Shown here piece by piece: positions 1 through 8,192 of a stretch of 37,699 bases of DNA. Both the position numbers and the translations under genes were made by a program. Under the pieces are notes generated by a model. It saw only the letters and a list, made by a program, of their open reading frames with translations, was not told the DNA's origin and searched no databases. How positions within the stretch are numbered: the first letter of the stretch is position 1; each line of letters opens with the position of its first letter. Source of the DNA: a virus. Where the stretch lies: the IMG/VR virus record IMGVR_UViG_3300010885_009135, positions 1 to 37,699 of that record. One strand, 5' to 3'.

Positions 1-116
1 ACAGCGAAGCTGTCGTCGTACTGACGGTTGACGTTGCGCGTGAGTACAAGGTTGTTCTCCAGAATTTCCAGAGCCTTCCGCGTAATCATATCGATAGTAA
101 GGATTGAGTTTGCCAT
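1..116 (-). CDS. Coat protein, N-terminal fragment (duplicate of right-end gene)
   Basis: This is the 5' end of the P22-type coat gene, cut by the window edge. It encodes the first 38 residues, beginning MANSILTIDMITRK, identical to the N-terminus of the complete gene at 36493-37692. It should not be counted as a second gene. It shows that the coat start lies 15 bases downstream of the scaffold stop at 132-134, the usual scaffold-then-coat order. Confidence 0.95.
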   Translation of the reverse strand, partial: MANSILTIDMITRKALEILENNLVLTRNVNRQYDDSFA

Positions 117-123
117 GAAAAAG
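1..123. repeat. Terminal direct repeat, left copy
   Basis: These 123 bases are identical to 37577-37699. The simplest reading is an assembly overlap from a circular or circularly permuted genome, which is what headful-packaging P22-type phages give. The copy carries the first codons of the coat gene (start codon on the minus strand at 116-114), whose body lies at the right end. Confidence 0.95.
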
Positions 124-131
124 TCCCAAAA

Positions 132-914
132 TTAGCGGTTGCGTTGTGCCTCAGCCTTTTTGATCTGCCGCATCCGTTCCGCTTCGATCCATTCCGACGT
201 ACTCATCGATTTTGTCGAACGAGGGTCGGTTGTATCATACTGCGGCGATCCATTGGATCGTGATGTGACAGGTGCAATCGGAGCCGGGGCGGTTGAAGTC
301 CGTCGAACTGGTGGGTTCGAAGTCAAAGAAGCTTCGATCTTTCCAATCTCTTTAGCCTGCAAGAGCGGCACTAAACGAGCGATACGAGCGGCTTCTTTCG
401 GATTGGAGCCGAGGAAGTACAAGACATCCGGGCCGTTGTCCGAAGATTGAATGCTCTGCGCCATCACTTCTGTGATCGGAAGGTTCTGATTGTACGCGAC
501 TTGCTCGAAGTCATCGTACTTATCGCGCGCCTGCTCCTCACGGTCTTGATAGGCACCAAGCATTTCAGCATGTTGTCTGGCGGTATCCCGCCGTTCCAAC
601 AACTCCACTGCTTTACGCTCTGCCAAGGCTTCGGCGTAGTCTTCAGTGGTGTTATAGTCTCCCGGATAGACGACAGCATTTGACTGCTGGGGCGCACTAT
701 CCGCGAAACGCTGCTGTTGCTCACGTTCCCATTTACGCTGTTCTCTTGCGAGACGCTTACCTACAACGGCGTCAAGTTCTTCCTGTGTGAAAGACTTTGG
801 TTCGCCATGATCGGCTTGCGTTTCCGGTGTCTCGTTTTCTACAGGCTGGATTGCTACCGTGGCTTCCAGTTCTGGCGCGGAGGCATCCGCTAATGTTGGG
901 TCGTCTGTAGTCAT
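132..914 (-). CDS. Scaffolding protein candidate (gp8-type)
   Basis: A 260-residue acidic, charged and mostly helical protein lying immediately upstream of the coat gene, the standard place for a scaffold that directs procapsid assembly and then leaves. Residues 1-40 are acidic and disordered, 40-125 are rich in Glu, Arg and Gln and predicted helical, 180-225 are a Pro/Ser/Thr-rich linker, and the last 25 residues form a basic helix ending KKAEAQRNR. A basic helical C-terminus is what binds coat in P22 scaffold. The start is ATG with AGGAG about seven bases upstream. The call rests on position and composition; I see no diagnostic motif. Confidence 0.72.
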   Translation of the reverse strand: MTTDDPTLADASAPELEATVAIQPVENETPETQADHGEPKSFTQEELDAVVGKRLAREQRKWEREQQQRFADSAPQQSNAVVYPGDYNTTEDYAEALAERKAVELLERRDTARQHAEMLGAYQDREEQARDKYDDFEQVAYNQNLPITEVMAQSIQSSDNGPDVLYFLGSNPKEAARIARLVPLLQAKEIGKIEASLTSNPPVRRTSTAPAPIAPVTSRSNGSPQYDTTDPRSTKSMSTSEWIEAERMRQIKKAEAQRNR

Positions 915-918
915 GCAT

Positions 919-932
919 AACTCCTAAGAGTT
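919..932. promoter_or_regulatory. Small inverted repeat at the scaffold ribosome binding site
   Basis: AACTC and GAGTT form a five-base-pair stem with a CTAA loop. On the minus strand the stem includes part of the AGGAG ribosome binding site of the scaffold gene. It could tune scaffold translation, but a stem this short can occur by chance. Confidence 0.25.
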
Positions 933-998
933 CCCGGTAAACCTTGCCGGTACGGTTATCGGCCACAATACACCCTTAAATGTAGCATGGCAACAATA

Positions 999-2963
999 TC
1001 AAATCGCGGTATCGGCGACTGTTAATAGATCAATCGCATCGGTGACGTTGTTGGCTGTGGCAGGAATTGAAGTCCAAGTGATGTCTGCGTAGTTTGACAT
1101 AGCGACAACGTTAACATCGTAGGTGTATGCTAGTATTTCCAAGTCAACTATAAGCGCGGTGGCGGTAGACACGCCGAAATTTCCGCCGACAATCGCCAAA
1201 CCAAAACCAGATGCAGACGCAACGCCAGTAAGAAACTTCAAGCCAGCGATATAGTTTGTCGCGGGTTTCTTGGTTACGCTGATAACTGAAAGCTGCGCCG
1301 CGTTGGTGGCGTTATCGGTAACGCGATAGATAAACTCAACTGATACGATGCTCTGACCAGCGCCACCGCCGGGTGCACTAAGCATAACCGTGAGTTTTGC
1401 CTTGAACCCCGGCTTGACGCTTTTAGCGTATACCGTGGAGTTGAATAGCGCGATGACTTTTGAACTAGGATCGGCAGCGGTAAATGCGGCGCTGTTCAAC
1501 GTTGGCAACGTCCCCCCAATTGATCGCGCGAACCGCAGCAGATTGCCCGTCCCAAACGTATAGTTTTGGGGTGTAGCTGGTGCTGGTATAAGCATCTGCG
1601 ATACTTGTGAACGGTTTGTTGTCTGCGTGAAAAGGCTGTGCAAATTGTTTGGTGGGACAACGCTTAACGTCGTTTCGTTCTCAACACCAAAGAAATTGTT
1701 TCCTGCGGAGTTTGTATCAATGGAGAAAGCAGAGCCGTTGCACTCTGTTGTATAGCCGGAAAATACGTTTTTCAGCGCGTAGTTTTTCAGAACAAAAACT
1801 GTTGTCGCGCTGGTGGGCAATACGCCGATGTTTACACAAACAAAACCGCTAAATACGTTTTCAACACACTGCTCTGTGGCCGAAATTCCATCAAGCAAAA
1901 TGTGTTGATAACATTGCCGGATAGCAAAAGCCGTGAAATTATTGGCGTTGCAATTCGCGCCGAGACGTATAGCAACATCACAATTAGCAATGTAAAAGTT
2001 ATCTGCCCGGTTAAGATACCGCTGATAAGTTGATGGTGTCGAGCCATTAGGGTAAAAGATACCGTAGCACGTATTGGTGCCTGCCAGATCAGCAGTAGCG
2101 GAACCATAGATCGACACATTGCTGATTGTGGAGTTATAAACTGAGTTTGACCCAGCTAGCCCAACCTGAACAATGCCAGTAGTGGCCCCATTAATTTTGC
2201 TGTGCTTCAGATACAGGTTTGCGATGCCCGATGAGGACTGCAAAATCACAATGGGGCCAGCAGTGCCTGTCGAGAGTTTAGACAGGCAACTGCCTACGGT
2301 AGTGCTGCCGGGGCCAGCGGGAAAATATTCACTGGCAACCGAATTGCCGATAAGCGTAACGCCGGGCGGAATCGTCAGCGTTCCGTTAACTACATAGGTC
2401 TTGCCCGTCAGTTGCACTGACGCAGCGCCGCTGTTCAACGCTGCCTGAATAGCAACTGTGTCGTTGGTTACGCCATCGCCAACAGCACCAAAATCTTCAA
2501 CGCTCACCATATCCCGCAGTTTAGCCTGCGCGGAACGAGATACCGCGCCTGTGCCAGTGGCTATGAAGCCGACCTTGGATGTTCCAGCGGTTGAGCCGAG
2601 ATTGTCAAAGGCAGTCTGCACGTCTGTGGCGGTCGTGTAGCCTGATGACGTCAGTGAAACGCCGCCAGCCAGACCAGAAGTAAGGTTATCATAGGTGCCT
2701 AGCAGAACGTTCAATGCTGTGTAAATCGCAAACTTATAAGGGACGCCTGCGGTTATCCAAATTTCTCCGCCGGGGACGCGCCCAGCACTATCTAGAATGA
2801 TAGGGTTGGTATGGGCCGTAGAACCTGACGATGACGTGTACGCTGCGAGGGGTGTAGTTGTGCCAGCCGCATACGTGTACAGCTTGCCACCTGACAAAAT
2901 GACGCCGTTGTTGTCGAAGAACTGAGCGCCAGCGCCAGCAAGCGGGGATAGATTAACGGCCAT
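999..2963 (-). CDS. Tailspike with pectate-lyase-like beta-helix
   Basis: A 654-residue receptor-binding protein. Residues 1-100 form a conserved virion-attachment type region (MAVNLSPLAGAGAQFF, then GGKLYTYAAGTTTP and DSAGRVPGGEIWI). Near residue 155 comes SVEDFGAVGDGVTNDTVAIQ, the classic start of a Pectate_lyase_3 right-handed beta-helix. Residues 180-450 are repetitive, Asn/Gly/Ser-rich and beta-helical. The last 200 residues are a separate beta-rich C-terminal region. Proteins of this build bind or cleave surface polysaccharide. I chose the ATG at 2963, with AAGGA seven bases upstream, over the TTG one codon earlier. The gene lies between the portal and scaffold genes, unlike P22, where the spike is distant. 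Confidence 0.85.
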   Translation of the reverse strand: MAVNLSPLAGAGAQFFDNNGVILSGGKLYTYAAGTTTPLAAYTSSSGSTAHTNPIILDSAGRVPGGEIWITAGVPYKFAIYTALNVLLGTYDNLTSGLAGGVSLTSSGYTTATDVQTAFDNLGSTAGTSKVGFIATGTGAVSRSAQAKLRDMVSVEDFGAVGDGVTNDTVAIQAALNSGAASVQLTGKTYVVNGTLTIPPGVTLIGNSVASEYFPAGPGSTTVGSCLSKLSTGTAGPIVILQSSSGIANLYLKHSKINGATTGIVQVGLAGSNSVYNSTISNVSIYGSATADLAGTNTCYGIFYPNGSTPSTYQRYLNRADNFYIANCDVAIRLGANCNANNFTAFAIRQCYQHILLDGISATEQCVENVFSGFVCVNIGVLPTSATTVFVLKNYALKNVFSGYTTECNGSAFSIDTNSAGNNFFGVENETTLSVVPPNNLHSLFTQTTNRSQVSQMLIPAPATPQNYTFGTGNLLRFARSIGGTLPTLNSAAFTAADPSSKVIALFNSTVYAKSVKPGFKAKLTVMLSAPGGGAGQSIVSVEFIYRVTDNATNAAQLSVISVTKKPATNYIAGLKFLTGVASASGFGLAIVGGNFGVSTATALIVDLEILAYTYDVNVVAMSNYADITWTSIPATANNVTDAIDLLTVADTAI

Positions 2964-2972
2964 CAAATATCC

Positions 2973-3461
2973 TTACGCGCTAAGAGCAGCAACTTTATCT
3001 TGAAACGCCTGAACACGATTCTTTAGATCGTCAGCGTCAACGGATAGTTTTTCGCTGCGTTCGGTCAACTCAGCAGTCACTTTGGCCTGACCGGCTTCAA
3101 GACTTTCGCAAGCCTTGAGGCGAACAGCCAAATCGGCTTCAACAGCCTTGACCTTATTAGCCAGCGCAACTTCAGCCGTGTCTACCGCAGTTTCGCGGCT
3201 CTTAACCGCCGCAGCAGCCTCTTTGGTCTTGGCAGCTACGTCCTTAGCTTCTGCTAGAATGTCTGCCGCTGCGGTCTTGGCTGCATCCAGTTCTTTGACT
3301 GCGGCGGCGCGATCTGCGACGGCGGCTTCAGCAGCCGACAGTGCGCCTTGGCGGATCGCTAGTTCATCGCGGAGCGCAGCCATATTAGCCAAGTCTACAG
3401 GGAACTGCTTGGTGAAATACGCGACATAATCAATGCCGGGGGTATCGCCTGAAACGTTCAT
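2973..3461 (-). CDS. Alanine-rich coiled-coil protein of unknown function
   Basis: 162 residues. The first 30 (IDYVAYFTKQFPVDLANM) look folded. Residues 30-160 are Ala/Glu/Lys/Asp-rich with heptad-like spacing and no prolines, so one long coiled coil is likely. It sits between two small structural genes and the tailspike, with an AAGGA ribosome site upstream. A rod or spacer linking adsorption proteins to the virion, or an assembly chaperone, would fit. Neither is shown by sequence. Confidence 0.7.
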   Translation of the reverse strand: MNVSGDTPGIDYVAYFTKQFPVDLANMAALRDELAIRQGALSAAEAAVADRAAAVKELDAAKTAAADILAEAKDVAAKTKEAAAAVKSRETAVDTAEVALANKVKAVEADLAVRLKACESLEAGQAKVTAELTERSEKLSVDADDLKNRVQAFQDKVAALSA

Positions 3462-3472
3462 GTTTGCGTTCC

Positions 3473-3781
3473 TTAAACGTAGTAGCTGATATTAATCTTG
3501 GAAGATGCAGCCTGCTCGATGAACTTGATCTTCTTGAGATCACCGTCATACTGAAGCGAAACTCCAGCCGCGATAGGCATACCAACGGAAGCTGTAGGCG
3601 CTACGCCATCATCCCGCCACCGCACACCCTGCGTTTCGGGCGTAATAAGCGCGATTGTTGGCATGGCCTTCAAACCTGTAACGGGGTCGATCTCAGGCAC
3701 AGTCAAACTTTGGGCGGAACTAAGCGTCGAAATCTGCTGGTATCCCATGCAGCTTGTAATCGCCTTCAAATTGATAGCCAT
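3473..3781 (-). CDS. Small conserved-looking phage protein, unknown function
   Basis: 102 residues with no transmembrane segment. The C-terminal half (GVRWRDDGVAPTASVGMPIAAGVSLQYDG cut here into its start and end, then KKIKFIEQAASSKINISYYV at the tail) reads like a small beta-sandwich of the kind found in virion or baseplate decoration proteins. The ATG overlaps the stop of the micro-ORF upstream (TAATG), so translation is probably coupled. A hairpin sits just before its AGGAG ribosome site. I cannot name a family. Confidence 0.65.
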   Translation of the reverse strand: MAINLKAITSCMGYQQISTLSSAQSLTVPEIDPVTGLKAMPTIALITPETQGVRWRDDGVAPTASVGMPIAAGVSLQYDGDLKKIKFIEQAASSKINISYYV

Positions 3782-3897
3782 TAAAATCTCCTGCGTTCGG
3801 TAAACGAACGAATTTCAACAAACAAATCTTGTGCCGCCGCAACTATACCACCAAAAAACCCACCTGAAAAGAAATTTCCGCCAAAGAACGGCCCCAC
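3781..3897 (-). CDS. Micro-protein with FFGG repeats
   Basis: A 38-residue reading frame with a GTG start three bases after the stop of the upstream fibre gene. Its stop overlaps the next ATG (TAATG). The N-terminal half is a Phe/Gly repeat (GPFFGGNFFSGGFFGG) and the C-terminus is charged (EIRSFTERRRF). Very short FFGG-rich proteins recur among adsorption genes of aquatic and alphaproteobacterial phages, as I recall. Tight coupling on both sides and the low-complexity pattern favour a real gene. Short length and a GTG start without a clear ribosome site count against. Confidence 0.45.
   Translation of the reverse strand: MGPFFGGNFFSGGFFGGIVAAAQDLFVEIRSFTERRRF
3794..3810. promoter_or_regulatory. 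Hairpin before the ribosome site of the 102-residue gene
   Basis: CGTTCG and CGAACG pair perfectly around a five-base GTAAA loop. On the minus strand the stem ends two bases before AGGAG and the ATG at 3781. It could mark an mRNA processing site or affect translation. It is not followed by a T-run, so it is unlikely to be a terminator. Confidence 0.35.
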
Positions 3898-3899
3898 GA

Positions 3900-4967
3900 C
3901 TAACCCGCCACCCATGCTGTGCCGTTATCAAAAACTGGCGTTACTACGGCCCCACCAGCCGCTACTGCAACGAGAAATGCTGGCGCTAATGCATCTGTCA
4001 CATAGGCTACGCGCCCAGCAGTTCCCGCCGTTGGAAGCGTTGCGACGGTGTATCCCTTTAAGCGTAGTGTGCCGGTGCAGACCGTACTGCCCGTAAGCGT
4101 TATCGTGCTGGTGCTGCTACCACCGCCAATAGTGATATTAGCGGTGCTGCCTACCGCGCCATTCGCGCCGATGATTGTTGTACTTGTACTGCCAGACGCC
4201 GTGACACCCGCGTTAATTTGGACTGTCTGGGTCGCAGTAGACTGTCCCACTGTAATAGTGCCATTGCCATTAGTTCGACCTAGCGTAATCGTGCCTGCGG
4301 CTGTCGGGGTCAGCGAAAAACTGGCGGTGCCGATGCTCATGGTGATGCCACTAGCAGCGCCCGTGATGATCGTCGTGCCATTGACCGCAAATATACCATT
4401 GACCGTCACGGTCGTGCCACTGTCAGCAATAAGTGAACTAGTTACCGCGCCTGTACCAGCGCCAACAATCAACTGTCCCGAGGTGAGCGTAGCAGCACCT
4501 GTTCCACCACTGGCGACCGGCAACGCAGCGCCAAGTACCATTGACGATGCTGATAATGCACCCGTGACTTCTAGCTTGTAGGTTCCAGACGGCGTGTTGG
4601 CGATGCCGACGTTACCGGAGGCGTCAATGCGTATAGCTTCTAGGCTGCTTGTGCTGAAGGCGAGTACGTTTACCGCTGGAGACCACATACCTATGCTACT
4701 ACGCCCGGTAAACGAAAATGCAGGGCTGGCAACAGACCCCGCGCCCGAGAAATATCTAGTTGCTGCGGGATTACCAAGAGTAGGCGATACGAACGTCGGG
4801 CTGTTCGATAGTACCACAGAGCCTGTGCCAGTTGAGGTTGTGACACCTGTTCCGCCGCTATCGACTGCCAACGTGCCAACCAACGTATGGTCAGCGTTCC
4901 AAGCGGTTGCGCCCGTGGCGCTAAAAGAGCCATCTGCCGCCGTTGAATGAGTTACTGTTATCGGCAT
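3900..4967 (-). CDS. Fibre-like beta-repeat protein
   Basis: 355 residues, strongly Gly/Thr/Ser/Ala/Val-rich, with no Cys clusters or enzymatic motif. The N-terminus (MPITVTHSTAADGSFSATGA) is followed by TLAVDSGGTGVTTSTGTGSVVLSNSP, given here only by its ends (TLAVDSGG, VVLSNSP). That block is widespread in tail fibres, as is FSFTGRSSIGMWSPAVN later on. Residues 170-310 are short beta-repeats (TITVGQSTATQTVQINAG type). The middle of the protein (residues about 40-135) is visibly related to the second fibre-like protein at 32748-33620. Likely a trimeric fibre or fibre-attachment part of the adsorption apparatus. Confidence 0.7.
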   Translation of the reverse strand: MPITVTHSTAADGSFSATGATAWNADHTLVGTLAVDSGGTGVTTSTGTGSVVLSNSPTFVSPTLGNPAATRYFSGAGSVASPAFSFTGRSSIGMWSPAVNVLAFSTSSLEAIRIDASGNVGIANTPSGTYKLEVTGALSASSMVLGAALPVASGGTGAATLTSGQLIVGAGTGAVTSSLIADSGTTVTVNGIFAVNGTTIITGAASGITMSIGTASFSLTPTAAGTITLGRTNGNGTITVGQSTATQTVQINAGVTASGSTSTTIIGANGAVGSTANITIGGGSSTSTITLTGSTVCTGTLRLKGYTVATLPTAGTAGRVAYVTDALAPAFLVAVAAGGAVVTPVFDNGTAWVAG

Positions 4968-4976
4968 TTAACTGCC

Positions 4977-5342
4977 CTAAGCCAGAAATTTCAGTTTGTA
5001 GAGCGTCGAGAAATACAATCCCATGATTTCGTCGATGATGTTCTGTAGCGGGGTGCAATCCTTATCGACGACTTTGTACCGCATTTCCGTAAGATCGTCC
5101 ACTTGACCTTCAAGAAAGTCAACGACATTGTTGGTTTTCTTGGCTGACATGAGCGAAATAGGGCCGATAAGGCCATATTTGCCCTGATAGGCTTCCGCAA
5201 ACTTGTCAGCCAATTCAACAATACCTTCGTAAAATCCCTGAAGGGCCATGTGCTTGGCGAACGAACGTGTGTTCAGATGCGCCGAATGGGCCACGTCCCG
5301 CGCCAGAAACAGCATACCTACAAAGTCAGCGCAGCCAGCCAT
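4977..5342 (-). CDS. DUF5856-like helical protein (Dps/ferritin-like pattern)
   Basis: 121 residues, all helical by composition. The segment from LARDVAHSAHLNTRSFAKH to GFYEGIVELADKFAEAYQGK matches the pattern I know from DUF5856 phage proteins and recalls Dps-type four-helix bundles, where such His, Asp and Glu residues bind iron. Candidate ligands are in AHSAH and in FYEGIVELADKFAE. It starts inside the portal stop (TAATG), so it is translated with portal. The family name comes from memory of the pattern. Whether it binds metal or acts in the virion cannot be told here. Confidence 0.6.
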   Translation of the reverse strand: MAGCADFVGMLFLARDVAHSAHLNTRSFAKHMALQGFYEGIVELADKFAEAYQGKYGLIGPISLMSAKKTNNVVDFLEGQVDDLTEMRYKVVDKDCTPLQNIIDEIMGLYFSTLYKLKFLA

Positions 5343-7630
5343 TACATCATTCCTTCAGGTGCGGCGGGTTGTGGTTCGGGTGCCTCTTGCATCCCTTCTT
5401 GTGGCTGGCCTTGCATGGGCGGCATACCGCCCTGCTCGCCCATTTCAGGCAGGCCTGCGGGTTCAGGGGCTTCCTGTGCTTCGCTCATACCCGGCATTTC
5501 GCGATGTTGGGGGCTACCGCCGATCAAATCGCCTGTATCAAGGGCGGCGGCAATCGTCCCCATGACAATATCCTGAATTTGCTCAGGCGACATGCTATTC
5601 TGCACGGCGCTGATGCGCTTGGTTTCGGCGTCATAAGCATCGACCTGTGCCTTGTATTCCTTGATGTCTACCTCACGCTGCGCGGCGCTGTCCTGAATGT
5701 GCGTGATAACATCAGACATCTTGTTCAGTTCCTGCGTCATCGCTTCGATCTGCTGATGCGCGGCAACCATCTGCGGTGACTGATCGTCGGTAGCCAGAAC
5801 CTTCGGGTCAAGAATTTTCTTGAAGCGTTCGGCCATTTCCTGCGCTCCGGGCCAATCCATATTCTTGATGAACAGATCGCCAGCGACAGACCAAAGCTGC
5901 GGGTTAGACTGCAAGATCGTAGACATGGCATCCAGCGCCTCTTGACGCTTGGTCATGTAGCCGGGGCCAGTAGAAACCATCACGTCGTACAGGCCCACGG
6001 CTGGGTTGTAGATTTTTTCGATCATCGCGCCGTTCTGGTCACGAACTTCCTTGACAGGCTCTTGCTGTGCAGGGTTGAACTTGACCATGCTGACTTCGCC
6101 GTCAACGCCAATGATGCGAGCAACACGCTGCGTGTCGTAAATCTTCGGGATCATCTCGACAATCTGGCGCGTTGTGTGCCGGATGGCACGAGCGAGGTTG
6201 TCAACGTAATGATAAGTACCGACATCGCCCTGCTTCTCGCGCGCAAGGATGGCTTTACCCGACCGCTCATTGCTGCGCTGGCCTAGGCTGCTGTCATACT
6301 GTCCTGTGGTGGACTTGATGTCATCCGCAGCGCCCATTTTGGCCTGCAACAGACCGCTGGAGGCCATTGGTGGGGCCGCGCGCTGTGGAAGTGGCAGAAC
6401 TGCCCCAGAACCGTCCGTAACGTCTGGATTGACCTCCAGATACGGCCAATTGGTCGTGTTGGCTGTCTTCCACTGGCTTTCATAGCCTTCAAACTGCCCG
6501 CCATAGCCGATAAACGGCGCTTTGGGGGCCAAGGCGATCATTTCCGCCTCTTGGCTGACCCAATAGTTATACATGCGCTGGGCATCTTTGGCGTTTCGCA
6601 CGAGGCCAGAGATGTAAATCTGGCCTTCAACTTCAAATTCGTTGCCGATGACGCGGATAATTGGTATCCACTTGCCCGCCCACTCTTGTTCTTCAAGAAT
6701 GTCGAAGCCGTTCGTCTTCATCCACATGACTTTGCGGCGATTGACGAGGCGTGTGCGCGTAGGCTTACCAAACATCTCGGTAAGCTGCTTGTCGCGGTTC
6801 GACCGGGCGATAGCTGTCTGGTTATCTGGGTATAGATGCAGCGTTTCTTTCTCGGTGATATAGTAGAAGTATTCCGCAATGCGGATCGTGTCCTCACCAA
6901 GCCATGAACCCATGCTCTGATTGCCAACGCCCTGCGACATCAGCGTTGAGATAGGCGTAGCGTCAGGAAATAGTTCTTCGTACTCGGACTTGAGGATGTC
7001 CTCAGTCACAAAGCACCACTTGGCGTCAGCACCGCATGGGTCTTGGATCGTTGGGTCCATGTAGACGCTGAATGCGTTGCGGACGCGCTGGATGCGGATG
7101 TCCTGATCGAATGTCTCGTCGTTGCAATACTCGGTCAGCAGGCGAATGTAGCCTTCGCCGTAAGTGACCTGATTGTCGCAAGCCGTATCGTAGGCCACGT
7201 CGGCGTCCGACATGTACTCAATATGCCGAACGAGGCCATTGAAGATTTCTGCAACCTGAACGTCTGCGCCATCGTCGGCAGGAATGACCTTGCCGGATGG
7301 GCGGTTCTGGCGCTGCTCGTTCGTCACCTGTTTGACGTGCTGTGGCAGCTTGTTGATCGTCAGGCATGGGCGGGCGTTGATAGCCTGTCCCTGCACGGAC
7401 CCACGCGTAGAGAGAACGTCAGCGGGCCACTGCCACTGATTGTCTGGCGAACCCGCCATGAACTTCAGATCATCTAGTTCATCTTCGCGGCTGTCGCTGT
7501 ACGCGTCCATAGCCAGCGTCAGACGGGCGCGCATGGTCGCCATCTTGTCGGGGTCTTTCTTCCCTGAGTAGGAGTTGGACCCTACGTTGGCAACTCTGCC
7601 TGCTGCATTGATGCCTGTAGGGTCCGCCAT
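5342..7630 (-). CDS. Portal protein, P22 type
   Basis: 762 residues; P22 portal has 725. It forms the dodecameric ring at the capsid vertex through which DNA enters and leaves and to which terminase docks. Family features: an early W-rich segment (GSPDNQWQWPADVLSTRG), then VTNEQRQNRPSGKVIPADDG, AEIFNGLVRHIEYMSDADVA and DNQVTYGEGYIRLL, as in P22-type portals. The region near residue 470-510 (NLARAIRHTTRQIVEMIPKI) is typical of the wing/stem transition. From about 625 a helical stretch (ending MSPEQIQDIV) leads into a Pro/Met/Gly/Gln-rich tail of about 60 residues ending PEGMM, which is not part of the conserved core. The next gene overlaps its stop. Confidence 0.9.
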   Translation of the reverse strand: MADPTGINAAGRVANVGSNSYSGKKDPDKMATMRARLTLAMDAYSDSREDELDDLKFMAGSPDNQWQWPADVLSTRGSVQGQAINARPCLTINKLPQHVKQVTNEQRQNRPSGKVIPADDGADVQVAEIFNGLVRHIEYMSDADVAYDTACDNQVTYGEGYIRLLTEYCNDETFDQDIRIQRVRNAFSVYMDPTIQDPCGADAKWCFVTEDILKSEYEELFPDATPISTLMSQGVGNQSMGSWLGEDTIRIAEYFYYITEKETLHLYPDNQTAIARSNRDKQLTEMFGKPTRTRLVNRRKVMWMKTNGFDILEEQEWAGKWIPIIRVIGNEFEVEGQIYISGLVRNAKDAQRMYNYWVSQEAEMIALAPKAPFIGYGGQFEGYESQWKTANTTNWPYLEVNPDVTDGSGAVLPLPQRAAPPMASSGLLQAKMGAADDIKSTTGQYDSSLGQRSNERSGKAILAREKQGDVGTYHYVDNLARAIRHTTRQIVEMIPKIYDTQRVARIIGVDGEVSMVKFNPAQQEPVKEVRDQNGAMIEKIYNPAVGLYDVMVSTGPGYMTKRQEALDAMSTILQSNPQLWSVAGDLFIKNMDWPGAQEMAERFKKILDPKVLATDDQSPQMVAAHQQIEAMTQELNKMSDVITHIQDSAAQREVDIKEYKAQVDAYDAETKRISAVQNSMSPEQIQDIVMGTIAAALDTGDLIGGSPQHREMPGMSEAQEAPEPAGLPEMGEQGGMPPMQGQPQEGMQEAPEPQPAAPEGMM

Positions 7631-7633
7631 GAT

Positions 7634-7774
7634 TTACTTCTTACCCTTTGGTGCCGCGCTTCGCTTGACACTATACGCAATAGCCACGGCCTGTTTTGCT
7701 GGCTTTCCAGCAGCAACTTCAGCCTTGATGTTCTTGCGGAAAGCCTCTTTGCTTCCCGATTTCATCAACGGCAT
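7634..7774 (-). CDS. Small basic phage protein
   Basis: 46 residues, Lys/Ala-rich: MPLMKSGSKEAFRKNIKAEV, then AAGKPAKQAVAIAYSVKR and a basic tail KGKK. Small proteins with the pattern 'SGSK...F..N...E...GKP.KQAVAIAY' are common between terminase and portal genes in phages. Their role is unknown to me. The ATG is five bases after the stop of the upstream gene and its TAA lies four bases before the portal ATG. It might bind DNA or be a packaging accessory, but this is inference from charge and place. Confidence 0.7.
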   Translation of the reverse strand: MPLMKSGSKEAFRKNIKAEVAAGKPAKQAVAIAYSVKRSAAPKGKK

Positions 7775-7778
7775 GACG

Positions 7779-8192
7779 TTAAACGCAGTGAAGGATGGCG
7801 AAGTTGATAATAACAGCTTCGCTCAGTGTTCCGCCCGAAATGTTACGAAGCGAGATGCTAACTGTTCCAGCGCCTAATCCATTGGCAAATGCGTTATATG
7901 AACCCGGCGTAGCCTGCCCGCCTGAGATTGTCAGGATAACGGTATCATTAGCACTAATATAGGTATTGTTTAGCGTAAACGTAGCGTTGGTTGCCGTCGT
8001 CAGCGAAGCCGCGTTCATGGTGATACGGCCAGCCGACTTGTTCAGCGTGACGGCAGTGGACTTGTCGGTCAACTGCGTGACCACACCCTGAGCGGCAGCG
8101 GTATAGCCAAGCTGTTCGTCAGCCAGAATATATTGCGAGCCGATAATGTCCTGATCTAGGAACGCAACGCCGATTGATTTCGAATTAGCCAT
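7779..8192 (-). CDS. Beta-rich structural-type protein, unknown
   Basis: 137 residues. Ser/Thr/Asn/Gly/Ala-rich with alternating hydrophobics; the second half (ATFTLNNTYISANDTVILTI, then SISLRNISGGTLSEAVIINF) matches a beta-sandwich often seen at the C-terminus of phage fibre proteins and as a stand-alone small virion protein. I set the start at the ATG at 8192, with AAAAGGGAAC upstream, because the longer frame runs inside the HNH gene. The two genes overlap by eight bases. Likely a decoration or adsorption component; no motif proves it. Confidence 0.65.
   Translation of the reverse strand: MANSKSIGVAFLDQDIIGSQYILADEQLGYTAAAQGVVTQLTDKSTAVTLNKSAGRITMNAASLTTATNATFTLNNTYISANDTVILTISGGQATPGSYNAFANGLGAGTVSISLRNISGGTLSEAVIINFAILHCV

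Noticed and set aside
1-123. Terminal repeat as phage attachment site or true fixed terminal redundancy
   Set aside because: It lies inside the coat start and the scaffold-coat gap and closes the genome neatly; no integrase exists, so an assembly overlap is simpler.
772-966. Leftward 64-codon frame before the scaffold
   Set aside because: Overlaps most of the scaffold N-terminus in another frame, with low-quality composition and no upstream ribosome site.
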